A DNA stretch of 64,000 nucleotides, from NCBI RefSeq assembly GCF_000717645.1, contig NZ_JNZZ01000014.1:62001-126000 (forward strand). The letters are read 5' to 3'. The position numbers and the translations under genes are program-made. The stretch comes from Streptomyces californicus. GTDB lineage: Bacteria > Actinomycetota > Actinomycetes > Streptomycetales > Streptomycetaceae. Shown one piece after another: positions 37,601 to 48,142 of the stretch; within the stretch, counting starts at the first letter, position 1, and every line of letters begins with the position of its first letter. The notes under the pieces were generated by a model, which saw only the letters and a program-made list of their open reading frames with translations, was not told the DNA's origin and did no database searches.

Positions 37601-38149
37601 CCAGCCGATCAGGATCATGAAGAGCGGGATGAGCGGCAGGGTGACCACGATGATCGCCGCCGAGACCCAGTCCTCGGTGACGATCCGCGCGAGCACCGCG
37701 ACGGGTACGACGACCGCGAGACCGAGCTGCGGGAGATAGCGCGCGAAGTAGTCGTCGAGCGCGTCGATCCCCCGCGTCGCCAGGGCGACCAGCGAACCGG
37801 TGCGCAGTCCGCTCAGCCATTCGGGACCCAGCCGCGTGGCCCGCTCCAGGAGCCGGCCGCGCAGTTCGGACTTGACCGCGGCGCTCGCGCGATGGGCCGC
37901 CAGCTCGGTGAGCCAGGCGACCAGCGCCCGGCCGACCGCGACCGCGGCGAGCAGCAGCAAGGGGGTGCGCAGCTCGGTGACCGTGAGCCCGTCCTCGAAT
38001 CCGCCCACCACGATCTCGGCGATGAGCATCGCCTGGGCGATCACCAGGAGGGCGCCGACCAGGCCGAGGGCGACCACGGCCGCCAGGAAGAGACGGGTGG
38101 CCCGTGCGTGGTGGAGGAGGCGCGGATCGATCGGTTTCACGTGAAACAT
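34616..38149 (-). CDS. cydDC: Fused CydD-CydC thiol/heme ABC exporter
   Basis: An 1177-residue single chain that combines the two half-transporters needed for assembly of cytochrome bd. The N-terminal half (about 1-560) is CydD-like, with six helices and Walker A GPSGVGKST. The second half (about 605-1177) is CydC-like, with six helices and Walker A GPSGSGKTT. Both have LSxGQ-type signatures (LSAGQRQRLA, LSGGQRQRLA). It exports reductants such as cysteine or glutathione-type thiols. The first six residues (MFHVKP) are encoded by a parS site. It is 78 bases downstream of cydB. Confidence 0.95.
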   Translation of the reverse strand: MFHVKPIDPRLLHHARATRLFLAAVVALGLVGALLVIAQAMLIAEIVVGGFEDGLTVTELRTPLLLLAAVAVGRALVAWLTELAAHRASAAVKSELRGRLLERATRLGPEWLSGLRTGSLVALATRGIDALDDYFARYLPQLGLAVVVPVAVLARIVTEDWVSAAIIVVTLPLIPLFMILIGWATQSRMDRQWQLLSRLSGHFLDVVAGLPTLKVFGRAKAQAASIRAITSDYRRATLRTLRIAFLSSFALELLATLSVALVAVTIGMRLVHGELDLYTGLVVLILAPEAYLPIRQVGAQYHAAAEGLSAAEEIFTVLETEPRAPGGEDVPESLRLELADVTVRYAGRAEPSLNAASLTVEPGETVALVGPSGVGKSTLLNVVLGFAVPDEGRVRVGGRDLAELDTERWRSRIAWVPQRPHLFAGTIAENVRLARPDADDEAVLAALRDAGAHDFVAALPDGMLTVLGEDGAGLSAGQRQRLALARAFLADRPVLLLDEPTASLDGESEAGIVDAARRLSAGRTVLLVVHRPALLAVADRVVTLEAGGTTAAGAGATVQTTGPAVPQPLAGGELLDARRAEELRAADSGPGEPEASPGRALARVRASAGAQRGQLTLALLLGSLAVGSAVGLMAVSGWLISRASEEPPVMYLMMAVTATRAFGIGRAVFRYAERLVSHDAVLKLLADLRVSVYRGLERIAPAGLRTTRRGDLLTRLVADVDALQDYWLRWLLPAGTAVVVGTAAAGFTGWLLPEAGVILAVGLLLAGVGVPLVGGACARRTERQLAPARADLATRVADLLGGTAELGVAGALPERRRRLGAADALLTRIASRTAAATALGGGLSALVCGLTVVAAGLVAVPAVNDGRLSGVALAVVVLTPLAAFEAVAGLPLALQYRRRVARSAERVYEVLDAPVPVREPEHPAEEPAAPFPLEVRGLSARYPGAGRDALTALDLTLTPGRRIAVVGPSGSGKTTLAQVLLRFLDASSGTYRLGDVPASALESDTVRRSVGLCAQDAHVFDSTIRENLRLARPAATDPELRDALSRARLLDWVLTLPQGLDTPVGEHGARLSGGQRQRLALARALLADFPVLVLDEPAEHLDLPTADALTADLLDATRGCATVLITHRLTGLEAVDEVLVLDGGRVVQRGPYAALAAEEGPLRRMLERERETVMAGA
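38134..38147. other. parS: parS centromere site inside the start of cydDC
   Basis: The exact 14-bp palindrome GTTTCACGTGAAAC, the ParB-binding site of Streptomyces and most bacteria. On the minus strand it encodes codons 1-6 of cydDC. Confidence 0.93.
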
Positions 38150-38184
38150 CCCCCCGGCGGGGTCGGTGGGCTCTGCGGGATCGA

Positions 38185-38220
38185 GAGCTGCCGCGGTCCT
38201 CGCGAGGACTGCGGCAGCTC
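38185..38220 (-). terminator. Hairpin between cydB and cydDC
   Basis: GAGCTGCCGCGGTCCTCG pairs with CGAGGACTGCGGCAGCTC, an 18-bp inverted repeat with one mismatch. It starts eight bases after the cydB stop. It could terminate cydAB or attenuate cydDC. Confidence 0.6.
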
Positions 38221-38227
38221 ACCGGAA

Positions 38228-39229
38228 TCAGTGCGCGTCGGCGATGTGCTGGGTGCCGATGCGCTTGCGGAAAACCCAGTAGGTCCAGCTCTGGTAGAGC
38301 AGCACGACGGGCGTGGCGATGCCCGCGCACCAGGTCATGATCTTGAGCGTGTACGGGCTGGACGAGGCGTTCGTGACGGTGAGGTTCCAGGCGTCGTTCA
38401 ACGAGGACGGCATGACGTTCGGGAACAGCGTCAGGAAGAGCATCGCGACCGCCGCCGCGATCGTCACGCCCGAGAAGGCGAACGACCAGCCCTCGCGCCC
38501 CTTGGCGATGGCGGCGATCGCGGCCAGCAGCGCCACCACCGCCACGATCAGGGCCCCCAGGCTCCAGCCGTCACCGTTGTCGGCCTGGGTCCAGAGCAGG
38601 AAGCCCAGAGCGAGCACGGCGGTGACCGGCCCCAGCTTGAGCGCCAGGGAACGGGCCCGGGCCCGGATGTCGCCCGCCGTCTTGAGACCGGCGAACACCG
38701 CCCCGTGGAAGGTGAAGAGGGTGAGCGTGACGAGGCCGCCGAGGATGGCGTACGGGTTGAGGAGGTCCCAGAAGTTTCCGACGTACTCCATGTCGGCGTC
38801 GATCTTGACGCCCCGCACGATGTTCCCGAAGGCCACGCCCCACAGCACCGCGGGGATCAGGGAGGTCCAGAAGATCGCGGTCTCCCAGTTCGTCTGCCAC
38901 CGCTCCTCGGGCCGCTTGGCCCGGTACTCGAAGGCGACGCCGCGCACGATCAGGCAGAACAGGATGATCAGCAGCGGCAGGTAGAAGCCGGAGAAGAGGG
39001 TGGCGTACCACTCGGGGAAGGCGGCGAAGGTCGCGCCGCCCGCGCTGAGCAGCCAGACCTCGTTGCCGTCCCAGACGGGCCCGATCGTGTTGATCAGGAC
39101 CCGCTTCTCCTTGCGGTCGCGGGCCAGCAGCTTGGTGAGGACCCCGATGCCGAAGTCGAATCCCTCCAGGAAGAAGTAGCCGGTCCAGAGGACGGCGATG
39201 AGCACGAACCAGACGTCGTGGAGTTCCAT
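38228..39229 (-). CDS. cydB: Cytochrome bd ubiquinol/menaquinol oxidase subunit II
   Basis: A 333-residue integral membrane protein with about eight to nine helices. It opens with MELHDVWFVLIAVLWTGYFF and FLEGFDFGIG, the conserved CydB start. Subunit II supports the heme-bearing subunit I in the high-affinity terminal oxidase. The ATG has AGGAG upstream, and the gene lies 16 bases after cydA. Confidence 0.97.
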   Translation of the reverse strand: MELHDVWFVLIAVLWTGYFFLEGFDFGIGVLTKLLARDRKEKRVLINTIGPVWDGNEVWLLSAGGATFAAFPEWYATLFSGFYLPLLIILFCLIVRGVAFEYRAKRPEERWQTNWETAIFWTSLIPAVLWGVAFGNIVRGVKIDADMEYVGNFWDLLNPYAILGGLVTLTLFTFHGAVFAGLKTAGDIRARARSLALKLGPVTAVLALGFLLWTQADNGDGWSLGALIVAVVALLAAIAAIAKGREGWSFAFSGVTIAAAVAMLFLTLFPNVMPSSLNDAWNLTVTNASSSPYTLKIMTWCAGIATPVVLLYQSWTYWVFRKRIGTQHIADAH

Positions 39230-39245
39230 CTCTCAGCTCCTGTGC

Positions 39246-40757
39246 TCAGTACGAGAAGGCCATCGGCCGGTCGGCGTCTTCTTCGTCGTGCCCGCCGATC
39301 TTCTTGGGCGGGTTGAGGTCGTCCTCGGTGAGTTCCGGGGGCCCGGCCTTGATGTACTTCACGAGCAGCTTCACCTCGATCACGGCGAGCACCGCGTAGA
39401 GCAGGGTGAAGAGGATCATCGAGGTCAGGACCTCGCCCTGGGAGACCCCGGGGGAGACCCCGGACCTCGTCTCCAGCACCCCATAGACCACCCACGGCTG
39501 CCGGCCCATCTCGGTGAAGATCCAGCCCCAGGAGTTGGCGATCAGCGGGAAGAGCAGGGTCCAGAGCGCGACGACCCAGTAGAGCTTGGTGAGTCGCGGG
39601 CTCAGCGCCTTGTTCCGGAACAGGACCAGGTTCGGCACCTCGTCCTCGCCGGTGCGCATCGCGGGTGGCAGCAGGAACTTCTTCCTCGTCAGCCAGAGCC
39701 CCAGCAGGCCGAGTCCGAAGGAGGCCATCCCGAAGCCGATCATCCACCGGAAGCTCCAGAACGCGACCGGGATGTTGGGGCGGTAGTCGCCGGGCCCGTA
39801 CTTCTCCTGCGACTCCTTGTTGATGTCGTTGATGCCGGGGACATAGGAGTTCGGGTCGTTGTTGGCGAGGAAGGACAGTATCCCGGGGAGCGAGATCTCC
39901 ACGGAGTTGTGGCCCTTGCTGACGTCCCCGTACGCGAAGATCGAGAACGGCGCCCGCTCCTGGCCGTCCCACAGGGCCTCGGCGGCGGCCATCTTCATCG
40001 GCTGCTGCCGGAACATGACCTTGGCGAGGCTGTCGCCGCTGACGGCGGTGAGCAGTCCGGCGATCACGACGGTGACCAGGCCCAGCCGCAGCGAGGTCCG
40101 CATCACCGGGATGTGCTTCTTGCGGGCCAGGTGGAACGCGGCGATGCCGACCATGAAGGCGCCGCCGACCAGGAACGCCGCCGTGATGGTGTGGAAGAAC
40201 TGGGTGACCGCGGTGTCCTGGGTGAGGACCCGCCAGAAGTCGGTCAGCTCGGCGCGGCCGCGCTCCTCGTTGATCCGGTAGCCCACCGGGTGCTGCATCC
40301 AGGAGTTGGCCGCCAGGATGAAGTAGGCGGAGAGGATCGTGCCGATGGAGACCATCCACATGCAGGCGAGGTGGATCTTCTTCGGCAGCTTGTCCCAGCC
40401 GAAGATCCACAGCCCGATGAAGGTGGACTCGAAGAAGAAGGCGATCAGCGCCTCGAAGGCGAGCGGAGCGCCGAAGATGTCGCCGACGAAGCGCGAGTAG
40501 TCGGACCAGTTCATGCCGAACTGGAACTCCTGGACGATGCCCGTGACGACGCCCATGGCGATGTTGATCAGGAACAGCTTGCCCCAGAACTTGGTGGCCC
40601 TGAGGTACTTCTCCTTCTCGGTCCGCACCCAGGCGGTCTGCAGGCCGGCGGTGAGGGCGGCGAGCGAGATCGTCAGTGGGACGAAGAGGAAGTGGTAGAC
40701 GGTGGTGATGCCGAACTGCCATCGCGCCAGGGTCTCCGGCGCCAGAGCGAGGTCCAC
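39246..40757 (-). CDS. cydA: Cytochrome bd oxidase subunit I
   Basis: A 503-residue heme-bearing subunit that oxidises menaquinol and reduces oxygen. The first helix contains WQFGITTVYHFLFVPLT with His22, the heme b595 ligand position. The GWIFTEMGRQPW segment forms the quinol side. The GTG start is supported by AAGGAG. It is the first gene of cydA-cydB-cydDC and follows a Rex operator 85 bases upstream. It is induced when the NADH/NAD+ ratio is high if Rex acts as in Streptomyces coelicolor. Confidence 0.97.
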   Translation of the reverse strand: MDLALAPETLARWQFGITTVYHFLFVPLTISLAALTAGLQTAWVRTEKEKYLRATKFWGKLFLINIAMGVVTGIVQEFQFGMNWSDYSRFVGDIFGAPLAFEALIAFFFESTFIGLWIFGWDKLPKKIHLACMWMVSIGTILSAYFILAANSWMQHPVGYRINEERGRAELTDFWRVLTQDTAVTQFFHTITAAFLVGGAFMVGIAAFHLARKKHIPVMRTSLRLGLVTVVIAGLLTAVSGDSLAKVMFRQQPMKMAAAEALWDGQERAPFSIFAYGDVSKGHNSVEISLPGILSFLANNDPNSYVPGINDINKESQEKYGPGDYRPNIPVAFWSFRWMIGFGMASFGLGLLGLWLTRKKFLLPPAMRTGEDEVPNLVLFRNKALSPRLTKLYWVVALWTLLFPLIANSWGWIFTEMGRQPWVVYGVLETRSGVSPGVSQGEVLTSMILFTLLYAVLAVIEVKLLVKYIKAGPPELTEDDLNPPKKIGGHDEEDADRPMAFSY

Positions 40758-40841
40758 GTCGTCATTCTCCTTACATCGCCGTGGTCATACCGGCACTATG
40801 CCCCTTTGATTCCACCGATTACGGGAGGAAGCAGGGCACGC

Positions 40842-40859
40842 TTGTGAACGCGTTCACAT
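40842..40859. promoter_or_regulatory. Rex operator upstream of cydA
   Basis: TTGTGAACGCGTTCACAT matches the Rex consensus TTGTGAA-N4-TTCACAA. The core TGTGAACGCGTTCACA is a perfect 16-bp palindrome. Rex, a redox-sensing repressor, is known to control cydABCD in Streptomyces coelicolor. Confidence 0.88.
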
Positions 40860-41016
40860 TCACAAGCAATTATGGCGCACACACTTTCGGACCCTTCGCC
40901 GGGGGTACCCCTTTTCGGCCGACCGCCCGGCCGGGGGCCGTCCCGAGCGTCCGAGGCGGCCCCGGAGCGCCCCCGATGCCGCCGGCCCCGGTCCCTCCCG
41001 CGTCCGCCCACGCGAA

Positions 41017-41051
41017 GGGCCCCGGACCTCGATCGACGAGGTCCGGGGCCC
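41017..41051 (-). terminator. Intrinsic terminator of hisC
   Basis: GGGCCCCGGACCTCG and its perfect complement form a 15-bp stem with a 5-base loop, 43 bases past the hisC stop. It separates hisC from the cyd operon. Confidence 0.85.
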
Positions 41052-41093
41052 GTACGAGCTCCGCCGCGGCCCAGGGGGCCGGGGGAGCGGGGA

Positions 41094-42173
41094 CTACAGC
41101 TCCGCGCGGAACGCCTCCGCCGCCTTGAGGAAGAGGTCGTTGCCCTCGCTCTCGCCGATCGTGACGCGTACGCCCTCCCCGGCGAACGGCCGCACGACCA
41201 CCCCGGCCCGCTCGCACGCCCCGGCGAAGTCGAGGGTCCGCTCCCCCAGCCGCAGCCAGACGAAGTTCGCCTGCGACTCCGGCACCGTCCAGCCCTGGCG
41301 CCCCAGCTCGGCACCGACCCGGGCGCGCTCGGCCACCAGCGAGCCGACCCGGCCCAGCAGCTCGTCCTCCGCGCGGAGCGAGGCCACCGCCGCGTCCTGG
41401 GCGAGCTGGCTCACGCCGAAGGGGACCGCCGTCTTCCGCAGCGCCGCCGCCACCGGCTCATGCGCCACCGCGAACCCGACCCGCAGCCCCGCCAGGCCGT
41501 ACGCCTTGGAGAAGGTCCGCAGCACCGCCACATTGGGGCGGTCCCGGTAGATCTCGATGCCGTCCGGCACCTCGGGATCGCGGATGAACTCCTTGTACGC
41601 CTCGTCGAGCACCACCAGCACATCGCTCGGCACCCGGTCGAGGAACCGTTCCAGCTCGGCCCGGCGCACCACCGTGCCGGTGGGGTTGTTGGGGTTGCAT
41701 ACGAAGATCAGCCGGGTCCGGTCGGTGATCGCCTCCGCCATCGCGTCGAGGTCGTGCACCTCCCCGTCGGTCAGCGGGACCTTCACCGAGGTCGCGCCGC
41801 TGACCTGGGTGATGATCGGGTACGCCTCGAAGGACCGCCAGGCGTAGATGACCTCGTCACCGGGGCCGGAGGTGGCCTGGAGCAGCTGCTGGGCGACGCC
41901 CACCGAACCGGTGCCGGTGGCGAGGTGCGAGAGGGGCACACCGAACCGCTCGGCCAGCTCGTTCATCAGACCGGTACACGCCATGTCCGGGTAGCGGTTG
42001 AAGTTCCCCGCGGCGGCGAGCGCGGACTCCAGGACGCCCGGCAGCGGCGGGTAGGGGTTCTCGTTGGAGGACAGCTTGTACGCGACCGGACCGCCGGCCG
42101 CCGCCGGTTTGCCCGGTACATAGGCGGGAACGCCGTCCAGCTCGGCGCGCAGCTTGGGGCTCGTCTCGCTCAC
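41094..42173 (-). CDS. hisC: Histidinol-phosphate aminotransferase-like enzyme
   Basis: A 359-residue class I/II PLP aminotransferase. The PLP lysine lies in [13 protein letters not shown] and the phosphate-binding Arg close behind. The N-terminus contains [12 protein letters not shown], the hallmark of HisC-type enzymes. It may be an aromatic or phenylalanine aminotransferase paralogue, since Streptomyces has a histidine-operon hisC as well. GTG start with GAGGAGG upstream. Transcribed toward the cyd operon but separated by a terminator. Confidence 0.87.
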   Translation of the reverse strand: MSETSPKLRAELDGVPAYVPGKPAAAGGPVAYKLSSNENPYPPLPGVLESALAAAGNFNRYPDMACTGLMNELAERFGVPLSHLATGTGSVGVAQQLLQATSGPGDEVIYAWRSFEAYPIITQVSGATSVKVPLTDGEVHDLDAMAEAITDRTRLIFVCNPNNPTGTVVRRAELERFLDRVPSDVLVVLDEAYKEFIRDPEVPDGIEIYRDRPNVAVLRTFSKAYGLAGLRVGFAVAHEPVAAALRKTAVPFGVSQLAQDAAVASLRAEDELLGRVGSLVAERARVGAELGRQGWTVPESQANFVWLRLGERTLDFAGACERAGVVVRPFAGEGVRVTIGESEGNDLFLKAAEAFRAEL

Positions 42174-42578
42174 CGCAGGTCCTCCTCGACCGTCCGTTCA
42201 CAGCAATACTGCACACCTTATGAGGATTGGGCCGCGCTGCGAATGGGCCGAGCGGGAAATCGGCCGTGAGGCCCGGGAACGGGCCCTGCCCATGGGCCCA
42301 CCACGGGGTTCGATCGAAGGGGGCGCGCACCGCAGCAGCGCGCGCTGGTGGCTCGCGCCGTGGCGCGCGTCCCCCGAAGTGGTGAGTTGAGACCTCTTCG
42401 AAACATCGAACACACAGCAGGCCACCAGGCCGCAGAACCTGAAACCTATAAGCTCAGACCCCCAACCACCTTGCTTTACAAGGAAACTGATGGCCCGTCG
42501 CCATGCAGAAACGTGCCTGTCAACGTGCGCATATGCGACCGGCCCCGACACCCTCCGGAGCCCTACTATCGGCTCGCC

Positions 42579-43691
42579 ATGACAGCAGCAGGGAAGCACC
42601 AGGTGAGCCGGACGGAGACCCCCCGGCGCAGCGGCCGACCGGGACGGGCAGGGATCCGTGACGTGGCCGCCGCGGCCGGCGTCTCCATCACGACCGTCTC
42701 CGACGCGCTCAACGGCAAGGGCAGGCTCCCGGACGCCACCCGCCGCCATGTCCGCGAGGTCGCCGAGCGCCTGGGCTACCGCCCGTCCGCCGCGGCCCGA
42801 ACCCTCCGTACGGGAAAGTCGGGGCTCATCGGCCTGACCGTGACCACGTACGGGAATGAACCTTTCACCTTCACCGAATTCGCGTACTTCGCGGAGATGG
42901 CGAGAGCCGCGACCTCGGCCGCGCTCGCCCGCGGCTACGCCCTCGTCATCCTCCCCGCCACCTCCCGCCACGACGTCTGGTCGAACGTCGCCCTCGACGG
43001 GACCGTCGTCATCGACCCGTCCGACCAGGACCCGGTCGTCACCGAGCTCGTCCGCCAGGGTCTGCCCGTCGTCTCGGACGGCCGGCCGGCCGGGACGCTC
43101 CCCGTCACCGCCTGGGTCGACAACGACCACCGGGCCGCCGTGCTCGACCTCCTCGACCACCTCGCCGCCGCCGGCGCCCGCCGCATCGGCCTGCTGACCG
43201 GCAACACCACCGACACGTACACCCGCCTCTCCACCGCCGCCTACCTCCACTGGTGCGAGCGGGTCGGCCAGGACCCCGTCTACGAGTCCTACCCGGCCCA
43301 CGACCCGTGCGCGGGCGCGGTCGCCGCCGACCGGCTGCTCGCCCGCCCCGACCGCCCCGACGCGGTCTACGGGCTCTTCGACCCCAACGGGACCGACCTC
43401 CTCGCAGCGGCACGCCGCTACGGGCTGCGCGTCCCCGAGGACCTGCTGCTGGTCTGCTGCAGCGAGTCGACCGTGTACGCGGCCACCGAGCCGCCCATCA
43501 CCACGCTCTCGCTGAAGCCCCGCCGCATCGGCACCGCCGTCGTCCAGCTCCTCATCGACGCCATCGAAGGGGTCGAGCACGACGGACCGGTGGAGCAGGT
43601 CATACCCACGGAACTGATCGTCCGGACCTCCTCGCAACGCCGCCCGCCGCGTACCACGGTCAGCGCGCCGCGCTCCCCCAGCCGGGACTGA
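42579..43691 (+). CDS. LacI family transcriptional regulator
   Basis: A 370-residue repressor. The LacI helix-turn-helix lies at about residues 25-45 (IRDVAAAAGVSITTVSDALN), the hinge follows (RLGYRPSAAARTLRTG) and a periplasmic-binding-type effector domain covers the rest. Effector unknown, probably a sugar. A -10-like TACTAT lies shortly upstream without a clear ribosome site. The neighbour downstream is a phosphatase, so its regulon is not obvious. The 405-base gap upstream (42174-42578) also holds the hisC promoter, GC-rich hairpins around 42260-42375, and no gene. Confidence 0.9.
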   Translation: MTAAGKHQVSRTETPRRSGRPGRAGIRDVAAAAGVSITTVSDALNGKGRLPDATRRHVREVAERLGYRPSAAARTLRTGKSGLIGLTVTTYGNEPFTFTEFAYFAEMARAATSAALARGYALVILPATSRHDVWSNVALDGTVVIDPSDQDPVVTELVRQGLPVVSDGRPAGTLPVTAWVDNDHRAAVLDLLDHLAAAGARRIGLLTGNTTDTYTRLSTAAYLHWCERVGQDPVYESYPAHDPCAGAVAADRLLARPDRPDAVYGLFDPNGTDLLAAARRYGLRVPEDLLLVCCSESTVYAATEPPITTLSLKPRRIGTAVVQLLIDAIEGVEHDGPVEQVIPTELIVRTSSQRRPPRTTVSAPRSPSRD

Positions 43692-43865
43692 TCGCCACTT
43701 TCCGGACCAATCGGCCGGTGAACCGTACGTGCGCCCGGATTCACCACCCCTGGTGCGTCACACAGATCGATCCGCATTCCTATGATGGGCGCACGACACC
43801 GCGGACCACCTCTACCAGGCAGGGCCCGTCAGGTGTACGGCGGCGCGACGGTGGTGGAGGGGTCG

Positions 43866-45038
43866 ATGACTCAGGGGGCCGGTCAGGAACCCGTGGTGCG
43901 GACGGCGACGTTGCGTGACTTCCGGGTTCCGCCGTACGCGCAGACACCCGTACCACCGGAGGCGCAGGCGGCACCGCCTTCCCCGGTGCCGCCGCCACCG
44001 GTGGAGCCGGGCCCGCCGGCCGGGGCTGCCGCGCCCCCCGCCGCCGTACCGCCGCCCGCCCCCGCAGCACCCCCTGCCCCGCACCCGGGGAACGCCGTCG
44101 TGGGCGACGAGCAGCCGGACGGGTACACCCCGACCGAGCGGGACCTCCCGGTCATCCGCCGCGGCGACACCGTCCAGGTCCGGACGGTCACCGAGCCGGC
44201 CCCCGGCTCCGAGGACAGCCCCGGCCCGCTCTATGTCGTCGGGGACGTCCACGGCTACCTGGACGAGCTGCTGGCCGCCCTCGCCGAACAGGGCCTCGTC
44301 GACGCCGACGGGAAGTGGGCCGCGGGCAACGCCCGGCTGTGGTTCCTCGGCGACTTCACCGACCGCGGACCGGACGGCATCGGGGTCATCGACCTCGTCA
44401 TGCGCCTCTCCGCGGAGGCCGCGGCGGCCGGCGGCTACTGCAAGGCCCTGATGGGCAACCACGAGCTGCTGCTGATCGGCGCCAAACGGTTCGCCGACAC
44501 CCCCGTCAACTCGGGGGCCGGCACCGCCACCTTCCAGGCCGCCTGGCTGCTCAACGGCGGCCAGAAGGCCGACATGGAGCGTCTTCAGGACGTCCACCTC
44601 CAGTGGATGTCCCGACTCGACGCCGTCGTCGAACAGGACGGGCACCTGCTGCTGCACTCCGACACGACGGCCTACCTCGACTACGGATCCACCATCGAGG
44701 ACGTCAACGACACGATCACGGCCATTCTCACGCGCAACGACGCCGACGAGTGCTGGGACCTGTTCCGCAAGCTCACCAAGCGGTTCGCCTTCCGTGACGA
44801 GGGGGGTCCCCAGGCGGTGCGCGAGCTGCTGTCGACGTACGGCGGACAGCGCGTCGTCCATGGTCACAGCCCCATTCCGTACCTGCTCGGCGAGGTCGGC
44901 GGGGAGGGCGGCGAGGAGGACTCGGGCCCGGTGATCAACGGTCCCCACGTGTACGCGGACGGTCTCGCCATCGCCATGGACGGCGGAGTGACCATGGCCG
45001 GAAAGCTACTGGTGGTTCAGCTCCCCCTGCATGACTGA
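43866..45038 (+). CDS. Calcineurin-like metallophosphoesterase
   Basis: A 390-residue phosphatase. The first 110 residues are a Pro/Ala-rich low-complexity leader. The catalytic domain shows GDVHGY, GDFTDRG, GNHE and VHGHSP, the metal-binding motifs of PP1/bis(5'-nucleosyl)-tetraphosphatase-type enzymes. It could be a serine/threonine phosphatase. GTGGAGGGG precedes the ATG by about six bases. A -10-like TATGAT at 43781 could drive it. Confidence 0.87.
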   Translation: MTQGAGQEPVVRTATLRDFRVPPYAQTPVPPEAQAAPPSPVPPPPVEPGPPAGAAAPPAAVPPPAPAAPPAPHPGNAVVGDEQPDGYTPTERDLPVIRRGDTVQVRTVTEPAPGSEDSPGPLYVVGDVHGYLDELLAALAEQGLVDADGKWAAGNARLWFLGDFTDRGPDGIGVIDLVMRLSAEAAAAGGYCKALMGNHELLLIGAKRFADTPVNSGAGTATFQAAWLLNGGQKADMERLQDVHLQWMSRLDAVVEQDGHLLLHSDTTAYLDYGSTIEDVNDTITAILTRNDADECWDLFRKLTKRFAFRDEGGPQAVRELLSTYGGQRVVHGHSPIPYLLGEVGGEGGEEDSGPVINGPHVYADGLAIAMDGGVTMAGKLLVVQLPLHD

Positions 45039-45247
45039 CCGTCGACGGGGAAGGCGCTTCTGGTTCCGCCCGCGCCGACCCCGCCGATCTCCGGGCCCGT
45101 CACCGGACCCAATTCTGGAAACCCTCTGTCACCCCTCGCCGTGAGCGCTCTACCATCGGCCTAACAGTGGCAGGCTCTCCTCCGTTTCCGCCCGATCGCC
45201 CGGTCCGCACGGGCTTCCGGGCACCGACGGAGCATCGGGGGATGCAG

Positions 45248-46057
45248 ATGACAAGCGCTCCGCACCTGCTGGCCGAGGACGGACCCGAGTACGAGCGGAT
45301 CCTGGGCGACGCACTGCGCCACGCTCACGAACGCCCGGACCTCGAGGGCGTCGGTGACCGGCTCAACACCGAACAGCTGCGCACCATGGCGCTCGGCGCG
45401 ACGGCGCTGATCACCGCGGCCGCCGCCACCGAGTACGAGCACTACACCAAGGCCCGCGACGAGCTGCGCCGGGCGGCGGCAGCCGAGGAGACGGCGGTCC
45501 TGGAGGGAGCGCGGTCGACGGGGGCCGGCGCCGGAGTGGGCGCGGTCGTCACCGTCCTCACACCGCTGCTGGCCGGAGCGGCAGCGGTCATCTTCCTGCT
45601 CGTCGGCTATCTGCTGCGGGCGGTCAACCCGTCGCTGACGTTCGGCCGCTCGCTGGTCACGGCCGGATGGTTCTTCGCCTGCGTCGCCGCAGCGGCGATC
45701 CTGGTCGCCGCCGTGGGGCTGCTGATCACCGCGCTCCGCAACGGCGCGACGTCCCGGACCGCCGAGGACGAGGAACAGGAGCTTCCGGAGGAGGTCGCCC
45801 GGGCCAGGGAGGCGTGGCGCCACGCCCTGCTGGAGCGGGGCATTCTGCCGTTCCTCCGGGACGCCCTGGCCGACCCCACCGCGGGGCCGGCCGCGCGCGT
45901 CCCGCACCGTTCGCCCGACCGCATCCCGAAGATCGGGTACAGCAGGCCGGACTTCTCCGGGCCGGAGGACGGCCCGGCGGCCGGCCCCCGTCCGACGTTC
46001 ACCAGCCCCGACTTCTCCAGCCCGGACTTCGGCGGCCCCGAGCACCAGCCGGACTGA
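45248..46057 (+). CDS. Hypothetical membrane protein with PDF-rich C-terminal repeats
   Basis: A 269-residue protein. A soluble acidic helical region (about 1-95) is followed by two transmembrane helices (about 100-123 and 135-162) and a cytoplasmic tail. The last 45 residues repeat RPDFSGP / SPDFSSPDFGGP. I chose ATG 45248 because GGGGG lies six bases upstream, rather than the adjacent ATG at 45242. Function unknown; the tail could be a binding or anchor motif. Confidence 0.65.
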   Translation: MTSAPHLLAEDGPEYERILGDALRHAHERPDLEGVGDRLNTEQLRTMALGATALITAAAATEYEHYTKARDELRRAAAAEETAVLEGARSTGAGAGVGAVVTVLTPLLAGAAAVIFLLVGYLLRAVNPSLTFGRSLVTAGWFFACVAAAAILVAAVGLLITALRNGATSRTAEDEEQELPEEVARAREAWRHALLERGILPFLRDALADPTAGPAARVPHRSPDRIPKIGYSRPDFSGPEDGPAAGPRPTFTSPDFSSPDFGGPEHQPD

Positions 46058-46130
46058 TTTCTGCGGGCCGTCCGGCCACCGGCCGGCTCTCTGCCGCTGC
46101 CGGGCCCGGACGCACTGCGGAGGGGGCGAA

Positions 46131-46161
46131 TCCGGCCGCCGGGCAGACCCCGGCGGCCGGA
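46131..46161. terminator. Intrinsic terminator of thiC
   Basis: TCCGGCCGCCGGG pairs with CCCGGCGGCCGGA (13 bp, 5-base loop) just beyond the thiC stop and also serves the convergent membrane protein gene. Confidence 0.75.
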
Positions 46162-46166
46162 GCGGA

Positions 46167-48062
<1,896 letters not shown>

Positions 48063-48142
48063 GTGTGCAAAGGTGCCTCCACGCTAGCGTCCCTTCCGGC
48101 GAGCTGACCAGAGGGCCCCCGCGTTCTTGCGATGATCGCCCG

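Noticed and set aside
36560..39316. A 918-codon plus-strand frame opposite cydDC and cydB
   Set aside because: It is an antisense shadow of high-GC genes with Asp/Gly/Glu-rich composition and no domain.
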